A stretch of 64,000 nucleotides of DNA from NCBI GenBank assembly GCA_947307055.1, contig CAMZHX010000007.1, positions 1-64,000 of the forward strand, written 5' to 3'. Below the pieces are notes generated by a model. It was not told the DNA's origin. It made no database searches and saw nothing but the letters and a program-made list of their open reading frames with translations. Below, in pieces: positions 51,619-60,603 of this stretch. The DNA comes from an uncultured Selenomonadales bacterium. Its GTDB lineage: Bacteria > Bacillota > Negativicutes > Selenomonadales > Selenomonadaceae. How positions within the stretch are numbered: the stretch's first letter is position 1; the number at the start of each line of letters is the position of its first letter. The position numbers were made by a program, and so were the translations under genes.

Positions 51619-52788
51619 ATGTTTATAATAATCGTCGCGGCGATTCTCGGAATAATTTTAGCTCTCGCGCTCATCTCGATAAGATTTTTAGTCAGCGACC
51701 ATTTGGCAAAAAAATTTTATAAACTCTTCGCGGCGGCGGATTTGGCGATTATCGCTGTAATAGTCGGCGGCTGGGCTATTCGCTCGCTCGTGCCCTCAAC
51801 TTTTGTATCCGTCTTCGGCAACATCGCAACAATTTTTTTTATGTCGCAACTAATCTGCGGCGGGTTAGTAATCTGCGCGGTTGTGGCGAGATTTTTTTAT
51901 CGCAAGTTCGGTAAGCCCAAAAGATTTAATCCTGCGCGGCGGCGAATGCTCGGTTATGCAATGCTTTATCCGGTAGTGTCGTTGGCAATCTCGCTTTACG
52001 GCAACCGCATCGAAAAAAATTACGACGTGGAAAATTTCTACGACGTGCCGATTAAAAATCTGCCGCCGGAGTTGGAAGGTTTCAGGCTCGCGCAGATTAG
52101 CGACTTGCACTTAGGCGCGTATTTTTCATTGGAGCGGCTAGAAAATCTTTTGCAACGCATTGCCGACAGTAAACCCGACCTTTTGGCGATAACCGGCGAT
52201 ATTTTCGACGACGTGACTTTGAATCCCGCCGCAGTTAAAATCGTCGACAGTTTTAGCGACAAGTTCAAGTTCGGAATTTTTTACATTCACGGCAACCACG
52301 AATACCTACGCAACATTCATTCGATTGAGCAAATGCTCGCGCAAACGAAAATTCATTTCCTTTTGAACAGCGCGGAAAATGTCACGTCGAAGCTTTATGT
52401 TTTGGGTGTTGATTATCCTCGCGGCGCACCGATTACCAGTGCTAAAGATGAGGAACGCGAGAAAATTTTCGCCGAAACGCGGAAAAATTTCGTTGACAAA
52501 GCTTCCGAAAATGTCCCCGACGACGCGATTAAAATTTTGTTGGCGCATCACCCCGAATTTATCGACGACGGCGCGGAACGGAATTTCGTACTGACTTTGA
52601 CGGGTCATACTCACGGCTCGCAATTCGGGATTTTCGGCGTGCCGCTCTTCCCCGTCTTCAAGTATACTCGCGGCGTCGTGAAAATCGGCGACAGTTTCGG
52701 ATACGTTCACGTCGGTAACGGCAGTTGGTTTCCGTTCAGACTAGGTTGCCCGCCCGAAATCGCTTACTTCACCCTAAAGACCAAATGA
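51619..52788 (+). CDS. Membrane-anchored metallophosphoesterase (YkuE-like)
   Basis: A 389-residue protein: three to four N-terminal membrane helices (about 1-125), then a calcineurin-type phosphoesterase. Metal ligands are in SDLHLG (about 160), TGDIFDD, GNHEYL, LAHHPEF and GHTHGSQFG. The group includes YkuE and LpxG/LpxH-like UDP-diacylglucosamine hydrolases, so a lipid or lipid A precursor substrate is possible but unproven. Ends at a strong terminator. Confidence 0.9.
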   Translation: MFIIIVAAILGIILALALISIRFLVSDHLAKKFYKLFAAADLAIIAVIVGGWAIRSLVPSTFVSVFGNIATIFFMSQLICGGLVICAVVARFFYRKFGKPKRFNPARRRMLGYAMLYPVVSLAISLYGNRIEKNYDVENFYDVPIKNLPPELEGFRLAQISDLHLGAYFSLERLENLLQRIADSKPDLLAITGDIFDDVTLNPAAVKIVDSFSDKFKFGIFYIHGNHEYLRNIHSIEQMLAQTKIHFLLNSAENVTSKLYVLGVDYPRGAPITSAKDEEREKIFAETRKNFVDKASENVPDDAIKILLAHHPEFIDDGAERNFVLTLTGHTHGSQFGIFGVPLFPVFKYTRGVVKIGDSFGYVHVGNGSWFPFRLGCPPEIAYFTLKTK

Positions 52789-52797
52789 ATAAAAAAA

Positions 52798-52830
52798 AAC
52801 CGGCAAGGCATTTCGCCCTGTCGGTTTTTT
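52798..52830 (+). terminator. Terminator after the phosphoesterase gene
   Basis: AACCGGCAAGGC/GCCCTGTCGGTT stem-loop followed by TTTTTT, with an A run on the other side; may also serve mutB from the opposite strand. Confidence 0.85.
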
Positions 52831-52836
52831 AATTTC

Positions 52837-52870
52837 TAACTCCTAACTCCTACTTCCTAACTCCTAACTG
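52837..52870. repeat. Heptamer tandem repeat (CTAACTC type)
   Basis: Five 7-bp units (CTAACTC, one CTACTTC) between the terminator and the mutB stop. A third unit type of the same kind of element. Confidence 0.8.
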
Positions 52871-52874
52871 CAGT

Positions 52875-55076
52875 TCAGCCTGCGTCTTCTTCTTCTTGAG
52901 CACGGTCGACGAGAATGTTAAGAAGTTTCATAGCGGCTTCAGGGATGTTAGTGCCTGGCGCGAAAATCGCAACGGCTCCGCTCTTGTAAAGGTGGTCGTA
53001 ATCTTGGACGGGGATAACGCCGCCGATTGCAACTAAAATATCTTCGCGGCCGAGCTTTTTGAGTTCGTCGACGAGTTCGGGCAAAAGGGTATTGTGCCCC
53101 GCCGCGAGCGAACTAAATCCGACAATGTGAACGTCATTATCAACGGCATCCTGCGCGGCCTCTTGAGGAGTTTGGAAGAGCGGCCCTACGTCGACATCCC
53201 AACCCATATCGGCGAAACTCGACGCGATAACTTTTGCGCCTCTGTCGTGACCGTCTTGACCAATCTTGGCGACAAAAATTCTGGGACGACGGCCGGTGAG
53301 TTTCTCGAATTCATCTGCGCGGGCGCGAACTTTATCGAGTTCAGTCTGCTGGCCAAATTCGCTGGAGTAAACGCCGCTGATTGTGTGAATCGTCGCCTGA
53401 TAACGGCCGCTGATTTTTTCGACCGCATCAGAAATTTCACCGAGCGAGCAACGGACGCGAGCCGCCTCGACTGCACATTCAAGCAAGTTGCCGTTGTCGC
53501 GAGATTCAGCCGCTTTCGTGATAGCCTCAAGGGCGGCGCGGACATCGTCTTCGTTACGTTCTGCGCGGAGTTTGTTAAGGCGTTCGACCTGCGCATTTCT
53601 AACGGCGGTATTGTCGACGGCGAGAATTTCGAGCGGGTCTTCCTTATCAAGGCGGAACTTATTCAAGCCGACAATCGTTTCGTTATTGGAATCGATACGA
53701 GCTTGACGACGAGCGGCGGCTTCCTCAATGCGCATTTTCGGCAAGCCTGTTGCGATAGCCTTAGCCATGCCGCCGAGCTGTTCAATCTCCTGAATGTGCG
53801 CCCATGCGCGGCGAATAATTTCGTTCGTGAGAGCCTCGACGTAGTAGGAGCCGCCCCACGGGTCGATAATCTTGCAAACGCTGGTTTCGTCCTGAATGTA
53901 AAGTTGGGTATTGCGGGCAATGCGTGCGCTAAAATCGGTCGGCAAGGCAATCGCTTCGTCGAGCGCGTTTGTATGCAAGGATTGAGTATGACCGAGAGCC
54001 GCGCCCATTGCCTCCATAACCGTGCGGGAAATATTGTTGAATGGGTCTTGAGCAGTCAGCGACCAACCGGACGTCTGGCAATGCGTGCGAAGTGCCATTG
54101 ACTTAGCTTGAGTGCCACCCATTTGCTTGACGATTTTAGCCCACAAGACGCGAGCCGCTCTCATCTTCGCGACTTCCATAAAGTAATTCTTGCCGATAGC
54201 CCAGAAGAAACTTAAGCGTTTCGCGAAGGCGTCGACCTTCAAGCCGGCATTGATACCCGTGCGAATGTATTCGAGGCCGTCCGCGAGTGTGTAGCCAAGT
54301 TCGATGTCAGCCGGTGCGCCTGCCTCTTGCATATGGTAGCCGCTGATTGAAATCGAATTGAACTTCGGCATGTATTTAGTAGTGTACTCGAAAATGTCGC
54401 CGATTATGCGCATTGACATATCGGGCGGATAAATGTAGGTGTTGCGCACCATGAATTCTTTCAAGATGTCGTTTTGAATGGTGCCGTTGAGGATTGACTT
54501 ATCGACGCCCTGTTCAATGCCGCTCTGAATGAAGAAAGCCAGAATCGGAAGAACTGCGCCGTTCATGGTCATTGATACGGACATTTGGTCGAGGGGAATG
54601 CCGCTGAACAAAATATTCATGTCAAGCATTGAGCAGACAGAAACGCCCGCTTTGCCGACATCGCCGAAAACACGCGGGTTATCAGCGTCGTAGCCTCTAT
54701 GCGTCGGCAAGTCAAATGCTATCGACAAACCTTTTTGACCGGCGGCAAGATTGCGGCGATAAAATGCGTTGGATTCTTCAGCCGTCGAAAAGCCCGCGTA
54801 TTGACGAACAGTCCAGGGGCGGAAGACGTACATAGTTGCGTAGGGGCCGCGCAGGAATGGCGGAATGCCGCTGACAAAGTCCAAGTGATTCATGTGCGCG
54901 TATTCGTCGTGCGTGTACAGCGGCTTAACCGGCACATGCTCCATAGTCTTATAAATCAATTTGTCGTAGTCAGCCTTTGCGGCCTGTTCAAATTTAGATT
55001 TCCACTCCGCCGCGTCAGAAGCCGGGGAATCGTTCAGGCTCATCTGCGTGAAGTCCGGATTTTTATACTCTGCCAT
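52875..55076 (-). CDS. mutB: Methylmalonyl-CoA mutase, large (catalytic) subunit
   Basis: A 733-residue B12-dependent mutase interconverting succinyl-CoA and methylmalonyl-CoA in propionate fermentation. The barrel has [20 protein letters not shown] (shortened [18 protein letters not shown]), and [16 protein letters not shown] for substrate. The C-terminal cobalamin domain has [13 protein letters not shown], the D-x-H-x-x-G motif whose His ligates cobalt (about residue 608). Starts one base into the mutA stop (TAATG). No epimerase or MeaB chaperone is adjacent. Confidence 0.97.
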   Translation of the reverse strand: MAEYKNPDFTQMSLNDSPASDAAEWKSKFEQAAKADYDKLIYKTMEHVPVKPLYTHDEYAHMNHLDFVSGIPPFLRGPYATMYVFRPWTVRQYAGFSTAEESNAFYRRNLAAGQKGLSIAFDLPTHRGYDADNPRVFGDVGKAGVSVCSMLDMNILFSGIPLDQMSVSMTMNGAVLPILAFFIQSGIEQGVDKSILNGTIQNDILKEFMVRNTYIYPPDMSMRIIGDIFEYTTKYMPKFNSISISGYHMQEAGAPADIELGYTLADGLEYIRTGINAGLKVDAFAKRLSFFWAIGKNYFMEVAKMRAARVLWAKIVKQMGGTQAKSMALRTHCQTSGWSLTAQDPFNNISRTVMEAMGAALGHTQSLHTNALDEAIALPTDFSARIARNTQLYIQDETSVCKIIDPWGGSYYVEALTNEIIRRAWAHIQEIEQLGGMAKAIATGLPKMRIEEAAARRQARIDSNNETIVGLNKFRLDKEDPLEILAVDNTAVRNAQVERLNKLRAERNEDDVRAALEAITKAAESRDNGNLLECAVEAARVRCSLGEISDAVEKISGRYQATIHTISGVYSSEFGQQTELDKVRARADEFEKLTGRRPRIFVAKIGQDGHDRGAKVIASSFADMGWDVDVGPLFQTPQEAAQDAVDNDVHIVGFSSLAAGHNTLLPELVDELKKLGREDILVAIGGVIPVQDYDHLYKSGAVAIFAPGTNIPEAAMKLLNILVDRAQEEEDAG

Positions 55077-57235
55077 TATGCCATCCCCTTTTTCTGTTGA
55101 AGATTTTGTATAACTTTATAACAATTCGCTCTGACGTTGATATAATCATCAATGCCCGCCTGCTTGTATGGCTCGACGAGTTCAGCAGGAGCCGTGCCCG
55201 CCAAATAAACAATCGCGTTGGGCAGAGCCTCATGAAGTTTAGGAGCGAGCGCGGGGACGATTTCGGGATAAGTGACGTCGGTCGAGCAAATGACGACAGC
55301 GTCCGCGCCCGATTCTTTAGCAGCGGCGGCCGCCTCGTCGACGGTCGGGAAGCCGTTGTTGCCCAAAACTTGGAACGCGCCGACTTGCAAAAATCCGGTA
55401 GTGAAATCTGCGCGGGCTTTGTGCTGAGGTATCGGGCCCATGTTAGCGAGGAAAATTTTGACGTTGTCGCCCTTTTCGGCTTTGAACTTCTCAGTTTTAT
55501 AGCGCAGAGCCTCAAAGCGTTCGCTCCAACGATGCGGTTCGATTGCTTTAATCTCTTCGACTTCGGCAGTACCCAGAGCTTTTCTGATTTCGGCGATAGT
55601 CGCGCCCTTTTCGGCCGCCGCGATAACGCAATTAGCGCAACCGTCCTTGACATCGGCGAGCGCGTCTTTGACAGCGGCAGAATCAACACTGCTCAAATAA
55701 TTTTCAATCGCCGCCTTGCGAGCCTTCATATTTTCGGCTTGATTTTCGGGGCGAGCGTCAATGCGTTCTTCGGTCATGTTGGGGTACATGTTGTTGCCGA
55801 CGATACGGTCTTTGCGAGTCTCGGCCGCCTTGAAACGAGCGGCAAGAACTGCGGCAATTTGGTCTTGCGGATAGCCTTCCTTGAGCGCGGCGACGATTCC
55901 GCCTTTGCCCTCGATGACTTGGAATTCCGCCCAAATTTTTTCTTTAATCTCTTTGGTGAGATTTTCGACAGCCCACGAGCCGCCAGCCGGGTCAATCGGT
56001 TGAAGCAGTCCGAATTCCTCTTGCAGAATGATTTGCATATTGCGAGCGATACGGCGGCTGAACTCATCGCCCTTGCGGACGGGTTCATCAAAAGTCGAGT
56101 TCTCGAAGCTATCGACGCCACCAACTACGCCGCTGAAAAGTTCTGTGGTATCGCGGAGCATGTTGACGTAGGGGTCGTAAACGGTCTTGAAGAATTTCGC
56201 GGGGCGGCCGTGAATATGCATTTTCTGCGATTCAGCATTTCCACCGAAAGCTTTGACAATCTGCGCCCAAATCGGACGGACTGCGCGGAGTTTAGCAATC
56301 TGCATGAAGAAATTTGCGCCCATTGAAAAACCGAACATAATTTGACTTGCCGCCTCGTCAATAGTCAAGCCGCGTTCCAAAAGTGCGCGAAGATACGCGA
56401 CGCCCGCCGACAATGTATAAGCGACTTCCTGAATGTCATTTGCGCCGCCGTTTGAAAAAACGTTGCTCTTAACAAAAATCGTTTTGACTTCGGGCGCGTT
56501 CTTGATAGTCCATTTCGCAGCAGTCGCCGCCTCGTCAAAGAGTTTGTCGAGCGATTGATTCAAAGTGCCATTGCCAGCGTATTCAGCTATGGGATTAGCA
56601 CCGATGACGCCGCGCAATTTGGCAACGTCGCCGCCATTTTTCTTGACAGCCGCAATAATCAGCCCAAGCAAAGGCAAAGCACTTTCGCCGGCGTAGACGT
56701 ACAGCGGATATTTATCGAGCTTCAAGCCTTTGAGCAAAGTTTCAACGTCGGCAAGAGTCGTGATGCTACAGCCGTGTTTGCCGATATGTTCACATTCGCG
56801 AGCATCTTTGCCCTTACGGGTCGCGCAATCGACTTTGACGTTGTAAATCGTGCTACCCTTTTCGATTTCGTGCTTAAGGAGTTCGTTATTATCTTCGGGC
56901 AAAGTTTCATCGCAAGCTTGAGCGATACCCCATGGCGCGTTGACGTAGCCATTTGCAGTCACGCCGCGCAGATAATCGCCCATGCCAGGAAATGATTTCG
57001 TCGGCTGAATGGGTTCAGTGTCGTTATGGAAGTACATCGGGCTAAAGGTTATGCCCTCGTAAGTTTTAGTGAAAAGTTTTTTCTCGAACGGCGCGCCCTT
57101 CAAAAGTTCGATGCAAGCCTGCTTCCACTCGTCGTAAGTGGGCGGGGTGAATTCGTCAAGCGGGACTTCGGGGAAATTTTCTTGCGCTTCGGCCTTTTTA
57201 ATCAGAGCCTGAAGGTCAAGTTCTGCATTGCTCAT
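55076..57235 (-). CDS. mutA: Methylmalonyl-CoA mutase, small subunit
   Basis: A 719-residue non-catalytic partner of the heterodimeric mutase. It shares the barrel plan ([32 protein letters not shown]) but its C-terminal domain lacks the D-x-H-x-x-G cobalt-binding motif, having [13 protein letters not shown] instead, as expected for this subunit. ATG behind AGGAGG. A consensus promoter lies about 95 bp upstream; no cobalamin riboswitch was recognised in that leader. Confidence 0.95.
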   Translation of the reverse strand: MSNAELDLQALIKKAEAQENFPEVPLDEFTPPTYDEWKQACIELLKGAPFEKKLFTKTYEGITFSPMYFHNDTEPIQPTKSFPGMGDYLRGVTANGYVNAPWGIAQACDETLPEDNNELLKHEIEKGSTIYNVKVDCATRKGKDARECEHIGKHGCSITTLADVETLLKGLKLDKYPLYVYAGESALPLLGLIIAAVKKNGGDVAKLRGVIGANPIAEYAGNGTLNQSLDKLFDEAATAAKWTIKNAPEVKTIFVKSNVFSNGGANDIQEVAYTLSAGVAYLRALLERGLTIDEAASQIMFGFSMGANFFMQIAKLRAVRPIWAQIVKAFGGNAESQKMHIHGRPAKFFKTVYDPYVNMLRDTTELFSGVVGGVDSFENSTFDEPVRKGDEFSRRIARNMQIILQEEFGLLQPIDPAGGSWAVENLTKEIKEKIWAEFQVIEGKGGIVAALKEGYPQDQIAAVLAARFKAAETRKDRIVGNNMYPNMTEERIDARPENQAENMKARKAAIENYLSSVDSAAVKDALADVKDGCANCVIAAAEKGATIAEIRKALGTAEVEEIKAIEPHRWSERFEALRYKTEKFKAEKGDNVKIFLANMGPIPQHKARADFTTGFLQVGAFQVLGNNGFPTVDEAAAAAKESGADAVVICSTDVTYPEIVPALAPKLHEALPNAIVYLAGTAPAELVEPYKQAGIDDYINVRANCYKVIQNLQQKKGMA

Positions 57236-57331
57236 AAATTTTTCCTCCTGTAAAATTTTTGGGTAAGTCTTGCGAAAAGTTTTCGTCTCACGCTCCTTGA
57301 ATTAAACACGTGATTATAGTTGACTATGGAA

Positions 57332-57360
57332 ATATTATTACAGTTAATGCCCTATGTCAA
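57332..57360 (-). promoter_or_regulatory. Sigma70-type promoter for mutAB
   Basis: Minus strand TTGACA (57355-57360), 17-bp spacer, TAATAT (57332-57337). Confidence 0.65.
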
Positions 57361-57371
57361 TCGCCGCAAAT

Positions 57372-57408
57372 AAAAAATCCCCTTGAAATTTCGCTGAAGG
57401 GATTTTTA
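57372..57408 (-). terminator. Terminator after prmC
   Basis: Minus strand AAATCCCTTCAGC/…AAGGGGATTTTTTA stem-loop just past the prmC stop. Confidence 0.8.
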
Positions 57409-57423
57409 TTGAAGCCTCCTATT

Positions 57424-58269
57424 TTATTTTTTACCTATGATTACGCGCTCAATACCTGCCAAATCTTTAAAAATTTCTATGTCGACAAAATTTGCCGCCT
57501 CGAATAAATTTCTGACTGCTGATGATTGATTTATTCCAATTTCGACCGCCAAAATTCCATTTTCCGATAAAAATTGCGGTGCGTCGTTCAAAATTCGTCG
57601 ATAAAACGCTAAACCGTCTTTTCCGCCGTCCAATGCTAATTTCGGTTCGCGTTGAACTTCTGTTTGCAAAGTTTCCAAGTCTTTTGTCGGGATATACGGC
57701 GGGTTTGAAACTATCGCATCAAATTTTCCTGTCAGCGGCGAAAATAAATCGCCTAGTAAAAATTCTATCCTGTTTTCGACGTAGAATTTAATCGCATTGA
57801 ATTTTGCGACTTCCAAAGCCTTTTCCGATATGTCCACGGCGATTGCGCGAGCATTTTTGACGAATTTTAGGATAGAAATTGGAATTGCACCCGAACCCGT
57901 GCCCAAATCCGCGAAAATTACTTCCCGACAGAGTCCGCGCAGGTATTCTCCAACTAATTCAGTTAAAATTTCGGTTTCTGGTCGCGGAATCAGAACATTT
58001 TCGTTCACGGCGAACGTTAAGCCCATAAAATCTTTTGTGCCCGTCAAATACGCGACCGGAGAGCCTTCGAGCCGCCGTTTTATCAGTTCATTGAACCGCA
58101 AAATTGATTCGAGCGGCAAAATTTTATCAGAATCGATATAAAGTTGTAATCTGCGGCAATTTAGAACGTTCGCGAGTAAAATTTCAGCGTCGAGGCGCGA
58201 ATTTTCTATTTTTGCCGTTTCAAGTCGTGCTGTTTCCACTTTCAAAACTTCTGCCACAGAATTTTTCAT
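57424..58269 (-). CDS. prmC: Release factor glutamine methyltransferase PrmC (HemK)
   Basis: A 281-residue methyltransferase modifying the GGQ Gln of release factors RF1/RF2. N-terminal helical domain, then the SAM fold with FADLGTGSGAIPI (about residues 118-130) and the signature NPPYIP (about 191-196). ATG chosen 8 bp after GGAGG; another ATG two codons earlier is too close. No prfA beside it, which is less usual. Confidence 0.93.
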   Translation of the reverse strand: MKNSVAEVLKVETARLETAKIENSRLDAEILLANVLNCRRLQLYIDSDKILPLESILRFNELIKRRLEGSPVAYLTGTKDFMGLTFAVNENVLIPRPETEILTELVGEYLRGLCREVIFADLGTGSGAIPISILKFVKNARAIAVDISEKALEVAKFNAIKFYVENRIEFLLGDLFSPLTGKFDAIVSNPPYIPTKDLETLQTEVQREPKLALDGGKDGLAFYRRILNDAPQFLSENGILAVEIGINQSSAVRNLFEAANFVDIEIFKDLAGIERVIIGKK

Positions 58270-58352
58270 TGCCATTGCCTCCGAAGCGATTATAAATACA
58301 AAATGCGCAACACGCATCGCTCTCAATCTTTTTTATAGTTGGTCTATACGTG

Positions 58353-58395
58353 AAAAAGCACCTCCCAAGCTCATTTTACTTGAAAAGTGCTTTTT
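58353..58395 (-). terminator. Terminator after cheX
   Basis: Minus strand AAAAAGCACTT/…GGTGCTTTTT stem-loop. A second short hairpin with a T run in the plus direction lies at 58408-58431 (CTCCC-TTATT-GGGAG); no plus-strand gene precedes it. Confidence 0.65.
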
Positions 58396-58444
58396 GTCTA
58401 CAGTCTGGCTCCCTTATTGGGAGTTTTTTTATTGCAAAAGTATT

Positions 58445-58915
58445 TCAGTATTCGCGGTCTACGAAAAGCGCAACGTCTATCCTATTGCCGCCTAAAGCCA
58501 TTTCGACCGTCAGATATTGCGCGTCGCTGATTTTTATTGTGTAATCTTCCTCAATTATCAATTCGGGCGTCGTTATGTCCACTTCAAAGCCCATTTGCGT
58601 AAAATTCGTCGCGGCTCGTGCCGTCAGCATGTTCGCTATCTCGCGTATCGCACTCTGCGCCATATCATTAAATTTCGTGACCGGCACGCCCAAAAGCATC
58701 GTCGACGCTATATATTTCGCCGTGTCTTCCGTCATGTTGTAAATTACGTTGCCGCGCAGTTGTTTCGTTAAACCAACCTTAATCGTTACGCCATTGCTTA
58801 TTACATTTCTGTCTTGTAAGTAAATTCTCTGCCGTTGCGGCATTGGGAAGCCCATTTGCGGCATTACTTCCATGAATGCGTCGATTATCGGGTTGACTAG
58901 TTTTGCATCCACCAT
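58445..58915 (-). CDS. cheX: CheX-family chemotaxis phosphatase
   Basis: A 156-residue CheX/CheC-type protein that dephosphorylates CheY-P. The active-site helix reads AIREIANMLTARAATNF (about residues 89-105), with the conserved Glu-x-x-Asn. Isolated from other chemotaxis genes here. GGAGATAG site before ATG. It implies a motile or chemosensory organism, though CheX homologues also work in other two-component systems. Confidence 0.85.
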   Translation of the reverse strand: MVDAKLVNPIIDAFMEVMPQMGFPMPQRQRIYLQDRNVISNGVTIKVGLTKQLRGNVIYNMTEDTAKYIASTMLLGVPVTKFNDMAQSAIREIANMLTARAATNFTQMGFEVDITTPELIIEEDYTIKISDAQYLTVEMALGGNRIDVALFVDREY

Positions 58916-59036
58916 ATCTATCTCCTTCCGTGTAAAGTTAGTTATAAAATTCTATGCAACCGCTATTTTTACCTGCCGCGCTTGTTAAAATTTTTTTGGT
59001 ATGCTAAGCTGTACAAAATTTTTAGGAGGTGCCCTC

Positions 59037-60596
59037 ATGCTGAAAAATTTCCTTATCGCACTGCTTTTAGTCTTTTCGAGCTTTGCGCAGGCGTCCGCTG
59101 AAAAAATTCTCTTTATACCCCACGACAACCGCCCAGTTTCCTCTCAACAGCCCGCCGACGTGATTTCACAGCTCGGTTACGAAATTATTTCCCCGCCAAC
59201 CGAATTTTTGACTCAACCCGACCAACTTTGGGCTTGGTTTAACGAAAATGCTCACTTAGCTGACGCCGCAGTCGTTTCTTCCGACGCTTTACTTTACGGC
59301 GGGCTGATTCCTTCCCGTTCGCATGAAATTTCCGCCGATATTTTATCTAATCGCGTCCAAAACTTTAAAATTCTCCGCGATAACAATCCAAACTTAAATT
59401 TATACGCTTTCGGCTCGCTTATGCGCACTCCGTCTTTCGGTACGCCCGGCGATCGCGAAGAACCCGCCTATTATGGGCAATACGGCGCGCAAATCTTCCA
59501 ACTCACCGCGCTTTTGGACAAAAATGAGACTTCTAAACTCAATTCTAAGGAAAAAATGCAACTCGACACCCTCCAAAAGGAAATTCCTGACGAAATTTTA
59601 AATGATTGGTTTTCCAGACGCGAAAAAAACCTCTCAACCACTAAAAAACTACTCGATTTAACTCGCGACGATATTATAAACTTTTTCGTCATCGGGCGCG
59701 ACGATAACGCTCCACTTTGTCAAACTCATCGCGAAAATCGCCAACTTTTAGCCTACATGGAAAATATTCCCAAAATTAAAGCCCAATCGCACGCCGGAAT
59801 TGATGAATTCGCTATTTTGCTTCTAACTCGCGCCGTAAATGATTTAAACTGCTCTCTGCCCTTCGTAAATGTCCAATTTAATCGCGGAAAAGGCTCAAAA
59901 ACTATTCCGCACTATTCCGACGAGGAAATTGGGCAGTCTATTCGCGACGAAATCATTATCGCCGGCGCAATGTTCGTTCCTAAGCCTGAACGCGCCGATT
60001 TTGTACTTTTCGTCAATTCCGACCCTAAAGGAAATACTTTTGAGCTATATAATTCCGTTCCGCCGCAAGTTTTGACCCAAAAACAGCAGAAATATTTCGC
60101 TCGCAACGCTAAAAACTTCGCCGAGATGGTCGAAAACGCCGTTAATAACAATTTGCCCGTCGGTATCGCCGATATTATTTCCGCTAACGGAGCAGATAAC
60201 TTCCTTATGGCGCAACTTTACGATAAAAATCTGCTTTTTAAGCTCCAAAGTTACGGCGGCTGGAATACCGCGACTAATACTAGCGGTTTCGCGCTCTCGA
60301 CTGGCATTTTGGCAAAAAAAATGAGCCGCCATTCGATTGACAGGCTCCTTGCTACTCGTTATCTCGATGATTGGGCTTATCAAGCCAATGTTCGTCAAGA
60401 AATCGCTGATGAACTTTCTAAACGCCCCGACGGTTTGGCGATTTATTTAAATCTCGGCGACCATGAACCCGAAATTTTTAAGCGCGAAAATGTTCTTATG
60501 CACGAGTTCGCCGTTGAACATTTTCCGCAGTGGAATTCTTTTGTCGTCTCCAATCCTTGGCATCGCATGTTTGAATGCCGTATCGACTTCGATTAA
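59037..60596 (+). CDS. DUF4127 family exported protein
   Basis: A 519-residue protein with a signal peptide (MLKNFLIALLLVFSSFAQASA, cleavage near residue 22, written here in two parts: MLKNFLIALL and VFSSFAQASA). The mature part starts EKILFIPHDNRPVSSQQP and has SDALLYGGLIPSR and DDNAPLCQTHRE, hallmarks of DUF4127. The family is found in Firmicutes and has no established biochemistry. AGGAGG site before ATG. It converges with hypF. Confidence 0.85.
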   Translation: MLKNFLIALLLVFSSFAQASAEKILFIPHDNRPVSSQQPADVISQLGYEIISPPTEFLTQPDQLWAWFNENAHLADAAVVSSDALLYGGLIPSRSHEISADILSNRVQNFKILRDNNPNLNLYAFGSLMRTPSFGTPGDREEPAYYGQYGAQIFQLTALLDKNETSKLNSKEKMQLDTLQKEIPDEILNDWFSRREKNLSTTKKLLDLTRDDIINFFVIGRDDNAPLCQTHRENRQLLAYMENIPKIKAQSHAGIDEFAILLLTRAVNDLNCSLPFVNVQFNRGKGSKTIPHYSDEEIGQSIRDEIIIAGAMFVPKPERADFVLFVNSDPKGNTFELYNSVPPQVLTQKQQKYFARNAKNFAEMVENAVNNNLPVGIADIISANGADNFLMAQLYDKNLLFKLQSYGGWNTATNTSGFALSTGILAKKMSRHSIDRLLATRYLDDWAYQANVRQEIADELSKRPDGLAIYLNLGDHEPEIFKRENVLMHEFAVEHFPQWNSFVVSNPWHRMFECRIDFD

Positions 60597-60603
60597 AAAA
60601 TTT

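Noticed and set aside
53094..54101. 335-codon plus-strand frame opposite mutB
   Set aside because: Antisense of a strongly conserved enzyme; no initiation signal.
55097..56326. 409-codon plus-strand frame opposite mutA
   Set aside because: Same reason; shadow of a high-confidence gene.
57236..57331. Cobalamin riboswitch upstream of mutA
   Set aside because: The leader is short (about 95 nt) and I could not find a B12-box-like core.
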